A stretch of DNA of 38,314 nt, from contig NZ_BCWY01000086.1 of the NCBI RefSeq assembly GCF_001894825.1, forward strand, positions 1 to 38,314, given 5' to 3'. The stretch's first letter is position 1. Every line of letters begins with the position of its first letter. A program made the position numbers and the translations under genes. This stretch comes from Rhodococcus jostii NBRC 16295 (GTDB taxonomy: Bacteria > Actinomycetota > Actinomycetes > Mycobacteriales > Mycobacteriaceae). Below are positions 1 to 7,878 of this stretch, piece after piece. The notes beneath the pieces were generated by a model. That model was given only the letters and a program-made list of their open reading frames with translations. It was not told the origin of the DNA and did no database searches.

Positions 1-158
1 CTGTGAGCGATTGCGGCGCGAAGAAGCGCATTCATCAGGTCGCGGTGAGAACTGAATGTTGTTGCGGTGGTGGTGATGCGGCCGGGCAGTCGGTTGGTGA
101 CTTCCCAGTCGGTCCAGGTGTTGCCGTCGGAATCGGTCTGGGTGTCGGTCGTGCTCAT
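1..158 (-). CDS. Hypothetical protein, N-terminal 52 residues, cut by window edge
   Basis: The reading frame opens with ATG at 158 and stays open to the left edge, giving 52 visible residues that start MSTTDTQTDSDG and include a TTTATTFSSHRDLM stretch. A good ribosome-binding site (GAGAAGG) lies about 6 bases upstream of the ATG. It starts 29 bp after the stop of the secreted-protein gene on the same strand, so the two are probably co-transcribed. The visible part has no signal peptide, membrane segment or motif I recognise. The start is well supported; the product is unknown because the rest lies outside the window. Confidence 0.6.
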   Translation of the reverse strand, partial: MSTTDTQTDSDGNTWTDWEVTNRLPGRITTTATTFSSHRDLMNALLRAAIAH

Positions 159-187
159 GGTTGCCTTCTCATGGGGTTCTCAAAGCT

Positions 188-523
188 CTACATCTGGGTG
201 CTGCTGCTGTTCCAGCCGTCGAAGAGGATCTGGTCGAGCACGGTGGTTTCGGCGCGTCGGTCCTGCCGCTGGTCACGCTGGCGGTCGTGCTGACGTTGCT
301 GCTGCATGTCGTTGTTTCGGTCACCGGGGATGTTGTGGGTGATTACGGCGGCGACCGGCTGAGTGGCGCTCGGCTGTGCGGGGGCCGGTGCGGTGGCGGC
401 TGTAGCGGCGCCGACCGGAATGAGGCCGAGCGCGACGGTCACGGCGGCGACGGCAGCCAAGCGCTTCCAGGATGAGGTGCTGGTGGTGGTGTGGGTGATC
501 CGGTGGAGCTGTGTGGTGCTCAT
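188..523 (-). CDS. Small secreted hypothetical protein with Q/R/D-rich segment
   Basis: This 111-residue protein begins MSTTQLHR. After a basic stretch ending WKR (about residue 23) comes a hydrophobic core (LAAVAAVTVALGLIPVG) and an Ala-rich likely cleavage region near AATAA, so it should be exported by the Sec route. The mature part is Ala/Pro/Thr-rich, then turns strongly charged (QQQRQHDRQRDQRQDRR), then ends in a short segment LDQILFDGW. I chose ATG 523 because AGGACC sits about 8 bases upstream and the signal peptide then begins correctly; a longer in-frame extension to 712 lacks such support. It heads a probable two-gene operon with the gene cut at the left edge. No family recognised. 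Confidence 0.65.
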   Translation of the reverse strand: MSTTQLHRITHTTTSTSSWKRLAAVAAVTVALGLIPVGAATAATAPAPAQPSATQPVAAVITHNIPGDRNNDMQQQRQHDRQRDQRQDRRAETTVLDQILFDGWNSSSTQM

Positions 524-828
524 GGTGGATGGTCCTGAATCGAGTGCCGCGGGCCCAGCGTCTGCGGCTACTCGAACGGTGTCCGGAAGGGCCGGGAACG
601 TTACACCGGCCAACCCGGATCTATTGTGACGTGCATCACCATCGGTGGGGGCCTTCCCTGACGGGAGTGGGCGCGTGCGGGCCGGCAAGTCCAGGTCCCG
701 TGGTGGCAGCATTGGAGCGAGTACGGCTGTAGTCGGCCGCGCTGATCCGCGTGTTCGCTGCCGGAGGGCGGGGCCGCCGCCGATGCGACCGAACCACCGT
801 GAGATCTGGATCCGACCGAAGGAGCGTC
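524..828. other. Divergent intergenic region (305 bp)
   Basis: This stretch lies between the minus-strand secreted-protein gene and the plus-strand MDR oxidoreductase gene, so it should hold promoters for both. Besides the CRP-like site at 625-640 I see no supported gene; the open frames crossing it are extensions of, or shadows of, the flanking genes. Confidence 0.6.
625..640. promoter_or_regulatory. CRP/GlxR-like binding site
   Basis: The bases read TGTGA, six bases, then TCACC, matching nine of the ten conserved positions of the TGTGA-N6-TCACA box known for CRP and actinobacterial GlxR. It is about 100 bp upstream of the secreted-protein ATG and about 190 bp upstream of the MDR gene. The match is seen directly; that a CRP-type regulator binds here is inference. 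Confidence 0.45.
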
Positions 829-1854
829 ATGAAGATGCGAACGATGCGGTCTGTCGTCGCCGACAAGTTGGGCGAACCGTCCGAGGTCCTGCGCCTGCAG
901 ACCCGCCCGCTTCCGGAGCCCGGTCCCGGCCAGGTCAGGATCCGGGTGGCAGCTGTCCCTGTCCATGCCAGCGATTTGCATACTATCCGCGGGAGATACG
1001 GATTCACCCCGGACTTCCCGACCGTGCCCGGAATCGAATCCGTCGGTGTGATCGACGAACTCGGCAGCGGCACAGACGGTCTGACCGTCGGGCAACGCGT
1101 CATCACGATCGGAGTCACGGGCACGTGGCAGGAGTATGTTGTCGCCGATGCCGGGCGGGTCTTGCCTGTTCCCGCCGGGATGAGCGATTCCACGGCCGCT
1201 CAGATTCTCGCCAATCCTCTCACCGCCGTGATCTTGACCGGTGATGAGCTCGATGTTCGACAGGGTGAATGGCTCCTGCAGACCGCGGCCGGTTCCACCG
1301 TGGGCCAGTCGGTCATCCAACTCGGGGTGCACGTCGGCTTCAAGACCCTCAACGTGGTCCGCCGTCGATCCGCTGTCGAGGACATCCTCGCGCTGGGGGG
1401 CACCGCGGTGATCTGCACGGAGGATGAAGACCTGCGCGAACGGGTGGCCGACATCGCAGGCCCGGACGGTGTGTCCAAGGCGATCGACTGTGTCAGCGGT
1501 CAGGTGGGTGCGGACGTGTCGCGTGCGCTGGCACCGCACGGTGAGCTGGTCGTCTACGGTGCGCTGTCCACGCACCGCCAATCGGATCCCGACAAACTCA
1601 CCATCCCGATCTTCGCGCGTTCACTGATCTACGAAACAAAGACCGTTCGGGGGTTCTGGCTGTTCCGCTGGTTCACCGAGACCCCGAAGGATCGGATGGT
1701 TGCAGCGATCGACCGGACAGTTCGGCTCGCCGACAGCGGCGCGTTGCGCGTGCCGGAGGGCCAGCCGATCCCCCTCGAAAAGTTCAGCGAAGCCGTTGAT
1801 TTGGCCGAAGCTCCCGAACACGGGGGCAAACCGCTGCTGGTGTTCGAACCGTAG
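829..1854 (+). CDS. MDR-family oxidoreductase, trans-2-enoyl-CoA reductase-like
   Basis: A 341-residue medium-chain dehydrogenase/reductase. The N-terminal GroES-like domain covers about residues 1-130 (PGPGQVRIRV, VPGIESVGVI) and the nucleotide-binding domain about 130-280, with AAGSTVGQSVIQLG as the Rossmann motif. The catalytic-zinc ligands of true alcohol dehydrogenases are absent (PGIES rather than PGHE). The segment NPLTAVIL followed by LNVVRRRSAVEDI closely resembles mitochondrial-type 2-enoyl thioester reductases (MECR/ETR), so NADPH-dependent reduction of an enoyl thioester or another alkene is likely. ATG 829 follows GGAG about 6 bases upstream; a longer frame from 751 is less likely. 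It stands alone, with no clear operon partner, so the substrate is unknown. Confidence 0.85.
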   Translation: MKMRTMRSVVADKLGEPSEVLRLQTRPLPEPGPGQVRIRVAAVPVHASDLHTIRGRYGFTPDFPTVPGIESVGVIDELGSGTDGLTVGQRVITIGVTGTWQEYVVADAGRVLPVPAGMSDSTAAQILANPLTAVILTGDELDVRQGEWLLQTAAGSTVGQSVIQLGVHVGFKTLNVVRRRSAVEDILALGGTAVICTEDEDLRERVADIAGPDGVSKAIDCVSGQVGADVSRALAPHGELVVYGALSTHRQSDPDKLTIPIFARSLIYETKTVRGFWLFRWFTETPKDRMVAAIDRTVRLADSGALRVPEGQPIPLEKFSEAVDLAEAPEHGGKPLLVFEP

Positions 1855-2322
1855 GAGGCGGACATATCCGACAAACCCGAGCCGGCGGCCGAAGAGCGGG
1901 CCGTTGCCTGTGGATGCTAAATACGGTGCAGAACACCAGGACAGCCGAGGGGTTTACCGGAAGAACCGCATACTCGATTGCAAAGAATTCGTCGGTCGGG
2001 CGAAGGACTACGTGAGTGTTGCCTACCTCGACCACGCGGGCGACGCCGCCGCCTCAGTCGCGTCGAGGACCTCACCGGACTCGACCTCACCGTGGGCGCG
2101 CATCGTCTCGAACTGCACATCGGCCTGGTGCTCGCCAGGTTCCTCGGGCAGTTCCCCAACTCCTGAACCCTGGCTGACTTGCATCCGTCTCGGGACTGCG
2201 TCGGCGCCCTCCTTCCAATTCACCCGTGACGTGCGAGGCATGGCGCGTGTGCGTGGGGAACGGTGGGGTGATCGGCCGAAGCGGGCGTATGAGCCAGGTC
2301 ACCCGAGGGGCAGGAGACAGCG
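1855..2322. other. 468-bp stretch with at most one small gene
   Basis: The region separates two plus-strand genes. Apart from the weak minus-strand candidate at 2023-2184, I see no supported gene, RNA or repeat. The bases just before 2323 hold the ribosome-binding site (AGGAG) of the DUF1254 gene. Confidence 0.5.
2023..2184 (-). CDS. Possible small acidic protein (low confidence)
   Basis: A minus-strand frame of 53 residues from ATG 2184 (71 codons are open from 2241) with an acidic, disordered-looking product containing GELPEEPGEHQ and GEVLDATEAAA. Codons have strong G/C at the third position, as in the neighbouring genes. Against it, the ribosome-binding signal is poor: GGAAGGAGG lies about 25 bases upstream of the ATG, too far for normal use. 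It could be a gene remnant or chance. No family recognised. Confidence 0.3.
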   Translation of the reverse strand: MQVSQGSGVGELPEEPGEHQADVQFETMRAHGEVESGEVLDATEAAASPAWSR

Positions 2323-3639
2323 ATGGCATCCGTATTCGAGCGCGAAGAGAACGCCTACACCTTGGCCGTGCAGGCCGGGCTGTGGGGTTATCCGCTGGCT
2401 CACCGCATCGAGTCGTGGCCACCGACGTTGCAGGCGCGGGGCGCGGGACACAACTATTTCCACCGGTTCGAGCGGCTCAAGACTGCGGACGACCGATTCG
2501 TCGTCACCCCCAACAACCTGACCATCGACGCCTACGCCCTCACCGACACCAGGAACGGGCCCGTCGTATTCTCGGTGCCTCAGTTCCGCGAACCGCGCTG
2601 GTTCATCCTCCAGATCGGTGACGCGTTCGACGACGTCGTTGCCAATGTCGGTGGCATCAAGGCCGCTATGCCGGGTCCCTATCTGCTGGTCGGGCCCGAT
2701 TTCGATGGCGCGGTCCCCGCCGGAATGACGGTGGTCCGGATGCGAACCAGGTGCGGATTCGCGGGTGCACGGGTCCAGGTCCGCGGTGAACACGATCTCT
2801 CCGCCGCCGTCGACGAACTCCGCGGCTTCCACGTTCTCCCGCTCCGCACCTTCTTGGAGAAGGGGCTCACCGACCCCGGCGAGAACTACGAGCCGTTCGA
2901 CTTTCCACCCTTGACCGCACCCGAGGAGCTGGCCTTCTTCGACCGCCTCGGCGCCGCAATGCAATTCCTGCTCCCCATCCATCTCGACACCACCGACACC
3001 TTTGTGCAGGCGTTGGCAAGCATCGGCCTCAGCGTGGCGCACGGGTTCGACTGGAACAACCTCGACGATTCGGTTCGCGCCGGGCTGAGCCGCGCGATAC
3101 CCGTCGTCGAACAGATCGCAGACGTGCGGTGGCGGTCGGTCGGGCAGACCGTCAACGGCTGGCGAGGCAACCTCGCCGGCGGGCGGTGCAGCTACGACTT
3201 CGCCCTCAACGCGGCCAACACCAAATACCAGGTCGGCACCGAACTCGCCGAAGAAGTCGTGTACCTCAACTGCCGAGTCGACGCCGACGACCACCCACTC
3301 CACGGTGGCAACGAGTATGTGCTCCACTTCGTACCGGGGGAGACGCCGCCGGTCACCGGAATGTGGAATCTCGCCATGTACGCCGACGACATGCTGTTCG
3401 TCGCCAACGACATCGACCGGTTCTCCATCGGCAGCACCACGGACGGTCTTCGGCCCAACTCCGACGGCTCGGTGACGATTCACCTGCGCCACACACGACC
3501 CGACGACCCCGCCGAAGCGGCGAACTGGCTCCCCGCGCCCGCCGGGCCGTTCAATACCACGATGCGCTTCTACGCCCCGCTCACACCGGTCCTGGACGGC
3601 AGTTACCACCTACCCCCGATTCAGAAGATCAGTCCGTAG
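2323..3639 (+). CDS. DUF1254/DUF1214 domain-containing protein
   Basis: A 438-residue protein. The N-terminal half carries the DUF1254 pattern (LWGYPLAHRIESWP near residue 20, then TPNNLTIDAYALTD near 65, then QIGDAFDDV near 95). The C-terminal part carries DUF1214 features (GMWNLAMYADD near 347, IDRFSIGS near 366, NWLPAPAGPFNTTMRFY near 404). Proteins with this pair of domains are common in actinobacteria and proteobacteria; their biochemical role is not settled. There is no signal peptide, unlike many family members, so a cytoplasmic location is expected. ATG 2323 is preceded by AGGAG at about 8 bases. The GerW-like gene follows 30 bp downstream on the same strand, so the two may be co-transcribed. 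Confidence 0.85.
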   Translation: MASVFEREENAYTLAVQAGLWGYPLAHRIESWPPTLQARGAGHNYFHRFERLKTADDRFVVTPNNLTIDAYALTDTRNGPVVFSVPQFREPRWFILQIGDAFDDVVANVGGIKAAMPGPYLLVGPDFDGAVPAGMTVVRMRTRCGFAGARVQVRGEHDLSAAVDELRGFHVLPLRTFLEKGLTDPGENYEPFDFPPLTAPEELAFFDRLGAAMQFLLPIHLDTTDTFVQALASIGLSVAHGFDWNNLDDSVRAGLSRAIPVVEQIADVRWRSVGQTVNGWRGNLAGGRCSYDFALNAANTKYQVGTELAEEVVYLNCRVDADDHPLHGGNEYVLHFVPGETPPVTGMWNLAMYADDMLFVANDIDRFSIGSTTDGLRPNSDGSVTIHLRHTRPDDPAEAANWLPAPAGPFNTTMRFYAPLTPVLDGSYHLPPIQKISP

Positions 3640-3669
3640 ACTGACTTTCCTGCGACGAGGAGGGCTCGA

Positions 3670-3972
3670 GTGCTGGTCTTCGGTGAGCCGTACGAGGCGA
3701 GTAACGGCACAGTGATCGTGACCGTGTCACGGAAGGGCTGGGGTCGTCGGCCCGAGTGTCCGATCGGCATCTACACCATCAGCACAGAAGGTACGACGTG
3801 GACGCCGGCCGTCGACACCAGCCGGCACGCTTTGATCGGGGTCTGTACGGGCTTCGTGGCGGCGTTGATCGGGACGCTCGCGGTTCTGCGGCGACCACCA
3901 TGGCCGGACATGACCGAACGGGTGATGACCGTGCTCGGCGAAGCGCGGAGTGCGGAACGTCGACAACGGTAG
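3670..3972 (+). CDS. GerW-family (YtfJ-like) small membrane protein
   Basis: A 100-residue protein starting with GTG behind AGGAGG at a spacing of about 6. The N-terminal VFGEPYEASNGTVIVTVSR and the following PIGIYTI with WTPAVDTSR match the pattern of GerW/YtfJ-family proteins, in which a short beta-rich domain precedes a membrane helix. The helix here is HALIGVCTGFVAALIGTLAVL (about residues 53-73), followed by a short basic tail. The glycine-rich middle segment of longer family members is short here. In spore formers GerW is linked to germination, but actinobacterial copies occur in non-sporing species and their role is unknown. It lies directly behind the DUF1254 gene. Confidence 0.7.
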   Translation: MLVFGEPYEASNGTVIVTVSRKGWGRRPECPIGIYTISTEGTTWTPAVDTSRHALIGVCTGFVAALIGTLAVLRRPPWPDMTERVMTVLGEARSAERRQR

Positions 3973-3989
3973 CGCTTCAACGGCTTTCG

Positions 3990-4133
3990 TCACCTGTCGA
4001 GGATTTGCTCACGCAGAATGTCGGCGTGCCCGGCGTGCTGGGCGAGTTCGCGCAGAGCCTGAAGGTAGAGGACCCACACGCTGCGCTCGCCGCGACCGTC
4101 GACGACGACGTCGTCCAGCGCCAACTCTGCTGT
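3990..4133 (-). pseudogene. C-terminal remnant of a DinB/DUF664-family protein
   Basis: The last 47 codons of a minus-strand frame ending at 3990 encode LYLQALRELAQHAGHADILREQILDR, which is the typical final helix of DinB-superfamily (DUF664) proteins, including the metal-binding His region HAGHAD. Upstream of about 4133 the frame no longer resembles the family and soon overlaps the tail of the decarboxylase-family gene, so the first roughly 120 residues are missing. I read this as a truncated leftover gene. An intact short gene is unlikely because no start codon with a ribosome-binding site is visible. Confidence 0.55.
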
Positions 4134-4164
4134 CGGGCACCGCAGAGGATGCGATCTTCTCGAT

Positions 4165-5049
4165 CTAACTCGTGGAAGTGTGCCCCAGTGCGGACATTCC
4201 GGCATCGAAGCTCTCCAGAGCCGCACCGACCGCTGCCGCGACGGTGACCTCGAAGATCTGATCCTCGGTCGGCCCGGCGGCGAGGAGCCGTTCGATGTCG
4301 GTGTCGGTGATCGTGTAGGAGACGTCGCGGACGGTCGCGTCGTAGGACAGCCACGGTTCGGGAAGCGGATCGCCGGCCGCGGCGGCGGTGCGCAGGGCCG
4401 GATCGGTGGTGGCGGGACGGTCCAGCACCGAGCGGCGGAGGTCGGCCACGACATCATCGCAGTGGGCGGGTTTCTCGCCGTCGGAGAGCAGGAAGCCGGG
4501 AAAGCGGTAGCCGAATCGGTGCAGCGCACGGGTGCCGCTGTGCAACTGGCCTTCTCGGAGGATGAAGCCGAACGCGTTGGCGAGACGGTTGACGATGTTC
4601 CACACCAGGTTGACGCGCAAAGCTTCCAGAAGCGCGTGTTCGGGCAGGTCGGCGACTGCGGTGGTGTCGGCACGGTCCGGTGTGCGGGTGATCGTGTCGA
4701 GGAACTCGCGGACGGCGCGCAGCGGGGGCCGCGCCGACGCGGGATCATCCGCGTCGATCTCGCCGTGGCCCGCGATGCGGGTGAGCTCGGCGTGCGTGTC
4801 GATGCAGAACGGGCAGCGGTGCACCTGCGCGGTGCACATCGCGAGGTACTCGCGTTCCGCGGCGGTCCAGTATGACTGCCCGCGCATGGCGTCGGCGGTG
4901 AGCTCCAACAGCGGACGGGTGAGGAAGCCCGGCCGGTACAGCAGGAGCTTCACGATGTCGGGGTTGTCCACACGCGACATGGTGGACGTGAGCGTGAGGA
5001 ACACCTTGGTGCGTCGGTTGTGGCCGTGATCGAGAATGGACAGTCTCAT
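4165..5049 (-). CDS. AhpD-like carboxymuconolactone decarboxylase-family protein
   Basis: A 294-residue protein starting MRLSILDHGH. The AhpD-type active-site pattern is clear: Glu and Arg in AEREYLAM near residues 64-71, then HRCPFCIDTH with Cys79, Cys82 and His86. Such CxxC proteins act as peroxidase-like thiol-disulfide enzymes, sometimes on alkyl hydroperoxides. The C-terminal half (about 150-294) is an extension beyond the compact AhpD domain. Its ATG overlaps the stop of the sigma-factor gene by four bases (ATGA), so the two are translationally coupled. This order (YCII protein, ECF42-type sigma factor, CMD-family protein) suggests the sigma factor controls its own operon in response to oxidative or chemical stress; that is inference. 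Confidence 0.8.
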   Translation of the reverse strand: MRLSILDHGHNRRTKVFLTLTSTMSRVDNPDIVKLLLYRPGFLTRPLLELTADAMRGQSYWTAAEREYLAMCTAQVHRCPFCIDTHAELTRIAGHGEIDADDPASARPPLRAVREFLDTITRTPDRADTTAVADLPEHALLEALRVNLVWNIVNRLANAFGFILREGQLHSGTRALHRFGYRFPGFLLSDGEKPAHCDDVVADLRRSVLDRPATTDPALRTAAAAGDPLPEPWLSYDATVRDVSYTITDTDIERLLAAGPTEDQIFEVTVAAAVGAALESFDAGMSALGHTSTS

Positions 5050-6287
5050 CGGGGCTCCCTGTTGTCGAGTTCGAGCAGACGTCGGGCGAGGAATCGCCGG
5101 TCTGCGGGATTGCCGGCGAGTTCGTGCGCGCGCCGGTACGCGGCTGCCGCCTCGGTGGTGCGGCCGAGGCGACGAAGGAGGTCGGCTCGTGCCGCGTGCA
5201 GCAGGTGGTAGCGGTCGATGCCGTCGATCCCGTCGATCAGGGCCAGCCCTTCCTCCGGGGTGGTCGCCATGGCCGTCGCCGCGGCGTGGTTCAGCGCCAC
5301 CACCGGTGACGGGTCGACCGCCAGCAATTGGGCATAGAGGCCGGCGATTCCCGGCCAGTCCGTCTGATCGGCGGAAGCCGCCTGGGCGTGCAGTGCGGCG
5401 ATCGTGGCCTGCACTGTGTACGGGCCCGGGCGCCCGAGGCGTAGTGCCCGATCCAGTACGCCGACCGCTTCGGTGATCCCGGCGCGATCCCAGCGTGCGC
5501 GGTCCTGATTCTCGGGCAGCACCACATCGCCGGCGGGATCGTAGCGAGCGGCACGGCGCGAGTGTTGCAGTAGCAGCAACGCGACCAGTCCGAGCGCTTC
5601 GGGTTCGTCGGGCATCAGGGTGGCGACGAGCTTGGCCAGCCTGATCGCTTCCTCGCACAGCTCGCTCTGTTCGACCTGCTCGGGCACTGCGGTGTAGCCC
5701 TTGGTGAAGATCAGGTACACGACCGCGAGTACGCCCGAAAGCCGCTCGGACAGTTGGTGGTCGGCGGGAACTTCCAGGCTGATGCCGGCGTCGCGGATCT
5801 TGCGTTTCGCCCGCACCAAGCGCTGCGCCAGAGTCGACTCGCCGATCAGGAACATGCGGGCGATCTGCCTGGCGGTCAACCCGGCGACGGCCTGCAGGGT
5901 CAGAGCGACCCGCGCGTCCTCGGCCAGGGCGGGGTGGCAGCAGGCGAAGATCAGGCTCAGCCGTTCGTCACCAATGCGGAGCAGGCTGTCGTCGCCCATG
6001 TCTGTCATCGTCGTCACCACCCGGGACTGTTCACCGGCCTGGGCGAGCTTCTCCCGGCCGATCCGGGCCCGCCGCAGCCGGTCGATCGCGCTGTTGCGCG
6101 CTGCCGTGAGCAGCCAGGCCACCGGGTCGTTCGGTGCCGTGTCGCCCCACTTGCGCAATGCGAGTGCGCACGCGTCCTGCAGCGCATCCTCGGCGAGTTC
6201 GAAGTCGCCGAGCACGTGAATCAGGGCGGCGAGCATGCGGGCCCGGTTCTCCCGGTAGACCTGCTGCAGGACGGGCTCGACGCTCAT
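5046..6287 (-). CDS. ECF sigma factor with long C-terminal extension (ECF42 type)
   Basis: A 413-residue sigma-70-family factor. Region 2 spans about residues 10-80 (FELAEDALQDACALALRKWG) and region 4 about 115-165 (GLTARQIARMFLIGESTLAQRL, a helix-turn-helix). The remaining 240 residues form an alpha-helical, TPR-like extension with YLIFTKGYTA near residue 190, and a tail of Ala/Leu/Arg repeats near ARADLLRRLGRTTEAAAAYRR. This architecture, and linkage to a DGPF (YCII-related) gene, is characteristic of group ECF42, where the extension controls activity instead of a separate anti-sigma factor. ATG 6287 overlaps the upstream YCII stop by four bases, which fixes the start. No anti-sigma gene is present nearby, as expected for this group. 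Confidence 0.9.
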   Translation of the reverse strand: MSVEPVLQQVYRENRARMLAALIHVLGDFELAEDALQDACALALRKWGDTAPNDPVAWLLTAARNSAIDRLRRARIGREKLAQAGEQSRVVTTMTDMGDDSLLRIGDERLSLIFACCHPALAEDARVALTLQAVAGLTARQIARMFLIGESTLAQRLVRAKRKIRDAGISLEVPADHQLSERLSGVLAVVYLIFTKGYTAVPEQVEQSELCEEAIRLAKLVATLMPDEPEALGLVALLLLQHSRRAARYDPAGDVVLPENQDRARWDRAGITEAVGVLDRALRLGRPGPYTVQATIAALHAQAASADQTDWPGIAGLYAQLLAVDPSPVVALNHAAATAMATTPEEGLALIDGIDGIDRYHLLHAARADLLRRLGRTTEAAAAYRRAHELAGNPADRRFLARRLLELDNREPR

Positions 6288-6670
6288 TCGCCGTCGGCTG
6301 TGACATTCGACGGCCGGTGGTCCAGGCCCGGCACGCTGACGATGGGCCGCACCTCGATCGACCCCCGTTCGGCCAGCGGGCACAGGGCGGCCAGCTCCAA
6401 CGCTTCGTCCAGGTCGCGGCAGTCGAGGACATACGCGCCGCCGAGGTGCTCGTGGGTTTCGGCGAACGGGCCGTCGGTGATCAGCGTCCGGCCGTCCCGG
6501 ACGCTCACCGTGGTCGCGGTTCGTTCCGGCTGCAGCGGGTGCCCGGAAACGAAGACGCCGCGGCGCCGGCACTCGTCGGCGAACGCGTTCACCCGGGCCA
6601 GCGCCTCGGCGAAACCTGGATCGCCCGGTTCGGGCCGCTCACAGTTGTAGATCAACAGCATGTACTGCAC
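6284..6670 (-). CDS. YCII-related DGPF-domain protein
   Basis: A 128-residue protein starting with GTG (VQYMLLIYNCE). It shows the YCII/DGPF pattern: MLLIY at the start, VSVRDGRTLITDGPFAETHEHLGG in the middle (the TDGPFAE signature near residue 65) and a final DLDEALELAALCP helix with EVRPIV. Proteins of this group are the usual partners of ECF41/ECF42 sigma factors; their activity is unknown, though related YciI proteins have an active-site His/Asp pair. The start is chosen because AGGAGG lies about 5 bases before the GTG; an eight-codon extension to 6694 has no such signal. It is the first gene of a three-gene overlapping operon. Confidence 0.88.
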   Translation of the reverse strand: MQYMLLIYNCERPEPGDPGFAEALARVNAFADECRRRGVFVSGHPLQPERTATTVSVRDGRTLITDGPFAETHEHLGGAYVLDCRDLDEALELAALCPLAERGSIEVRPIVSVPGLDHRPSNVTADGE

Positions 6671-7113
6671 AGGTCCTCCTCCCACCCGTTCCAACGTCGG
6701 CTGTAGAGAATGACGAACAATCCGACCTTATCTCGACACTTCGGCCGAATTGGCTGTGTGGAGACCTTCGAGCGAGGCGTCGAACGAATTGCGGAGCCCC
6801 GGGAGCGAGACGGCCGAACTGTTCGACTGCCGGTCGGCGATCGAGTCGCTCGATCGCAACTGGCGGGCTGACTGGCGGCGTGGCCGAGTGAGGAGGCGGG
6901 GCCCCGCTTCATCGTCCGGTCGGCGCACGCTGAATAGTCGACCGGCGCACCCGGTCACGGCGGTCGCACCCTTCTCGGTGCCGCCGACACCTCGCCGACG
7001 GCTACCGGCTTCGCCCGACACCGGCATCAGTGCACCTGGTTAGGATCGATAGCGACAGACTGTGAACGCGAATGTGCGGTTCACAGCGGAATCGGTTCTT
7101 CGGAGAGTCGGGT
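6671..7113. other. Divergent intergenic region (443 bp)
   Basis: This region lies between the start of the YCII/sigma-factor operon (minus) and the IclR gene (plus) and should hold both promoters. Open frames on both strands across 6728-7043 have no ribosome-binding sites and read as arginine/serine/proline-rich shadows. The only clear structure is the inverted repeat at 7060-7086. Confidence 0.55.
7060..7086. promoter_or_regulatory. Perfect 8-bp inverted repeat, likely IclR operator
   Basis: CTGTGAAC at 7060-7067 is repeated exactly in inverted form as GTTCACAG at 7079-7086, with 11 bases between. The repeat ends 27 bp before the ATG of the IclR regulator, a position suited to autoregulation. 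Symmetry is seen directly; the binding protein is inferred. Confidence 0.55.
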
Positions 7114-7761
7114 ATGGCTGATGAGCAGCGGAAGACAGTCGGTGTCCTGTCACGCGCGTTCGCCATCATCGACGCGGTGGAGACGCGACCGATGATCACC
7201 AGCGAGCTTGCACGCACCGTCGGGCTGTCGAAGTCGACTACCCAGCGCCTCGTTACCGAGCTCGCGAATTACGGCTACCTGCGTCGCGACAGCGGGGGCC
7301 GGTATTGGCTCGGGTACCGGTTCACTGCGGCCGGTATGTCCGATATAGCTCTTCCAGTCCTGCGGGATCTGAGCGAGAGCACTGGCGAATCATCGCAACT
7401 GTGGGTTCGACGTGGCGACCTTCGCCTGTGTGTCGCCAGCATCGAATCATCGAACGAGCTGCGGGCCACCATGCCGGTGGGTACCGCATTTCCGCTGGCG
7501 GAAGGCTCGAGCGGACACGTGCTGGCCGGCGATTTCGACGACGACCCGGCCGCGCGACGCCGCGGCTGGTGGCAGACGCTCTCCGAGCGGGTTCCCGGAC
7601 TCGGCTCGGTCAGCGCACCGGTACGAGTGGACGGCGAGATCGTAGCGTCGGTGTGCGTTTCGGGCCCGTTGCATCGCCTGGGTGACGATCCGGGCGATCG
7701 CCTCGGCCCGGCGGCCATCGACGCTGCTCAACGCATCGAGAAGTCACTCCGCGACTCCTGA
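7114..7761 (+). CDS. IclR-family transcriptional regulator
   Basis: A 215-residue regulator. The winged helix-turn-helix covers about residues 8-70 (ITSELARTVGLSKSTTQRLVTELANYGYLRRD followed by the wing RYWLGYRF). The effector domain follows, with SSQLWVRRGDLRLCVASIESSNELR and the late segment SAPVRVDGEIVASVCVSGP, both typical of IclR ligand domains. At 215 residues it is shorter than the usual 240-260, with the loss in the middle of the effector domain. ATG 7114 follows CGGAGAG; an upstream in-frame ATG at 7072 lies inside the inverted repeat and is less likely. It precedes a co-oriented CoA-transferase/transporter/lyase operon that it probably controls. Confidence 0.88.
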   Translation: MADEQRKTVGVLSRAFAIIDAVETRPMITSELARTVGLSKSTTQRLVTELANYGYLRRDSGGRYWLGYRFTAAGMSDIALPVLRDLSESTGESSQLWVRRGDLRLCVASIESSNELRATMPVGTAFPLAEGSSGHVLAGDFDDDPAARRRGWWQTLSERVPGLGSVSAPVRVDGEIVASVCVSGPLHRLGDDPGDRLGPAAIDAAQRIEKSLRDS

Positions 7762-7878
7762 CTCTCCTGTGTCGCCATCGTGGCGTCAGTCGTGTTTCCA
7801 CCCTTCCTCTTCCAGCGTGGCGGGCGACGTCGACCGTTGCGCTCTGTGACTCGGCACACTATGGTTGCACCAACATTC

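Noticed and set aside
601..1581. Long minus-strand open frame opposite the MDR gene
   Set aside because: It is the antisense shadow of a high-GC gene; the plus-strand product is a clear family member.
6728..7043. Two opposed open frames in the sigma/IclR intergenic region
   Set aside because: Arg/Ser/Pro-rich products, no start signals, and neither frame has codon use like the neighbours.
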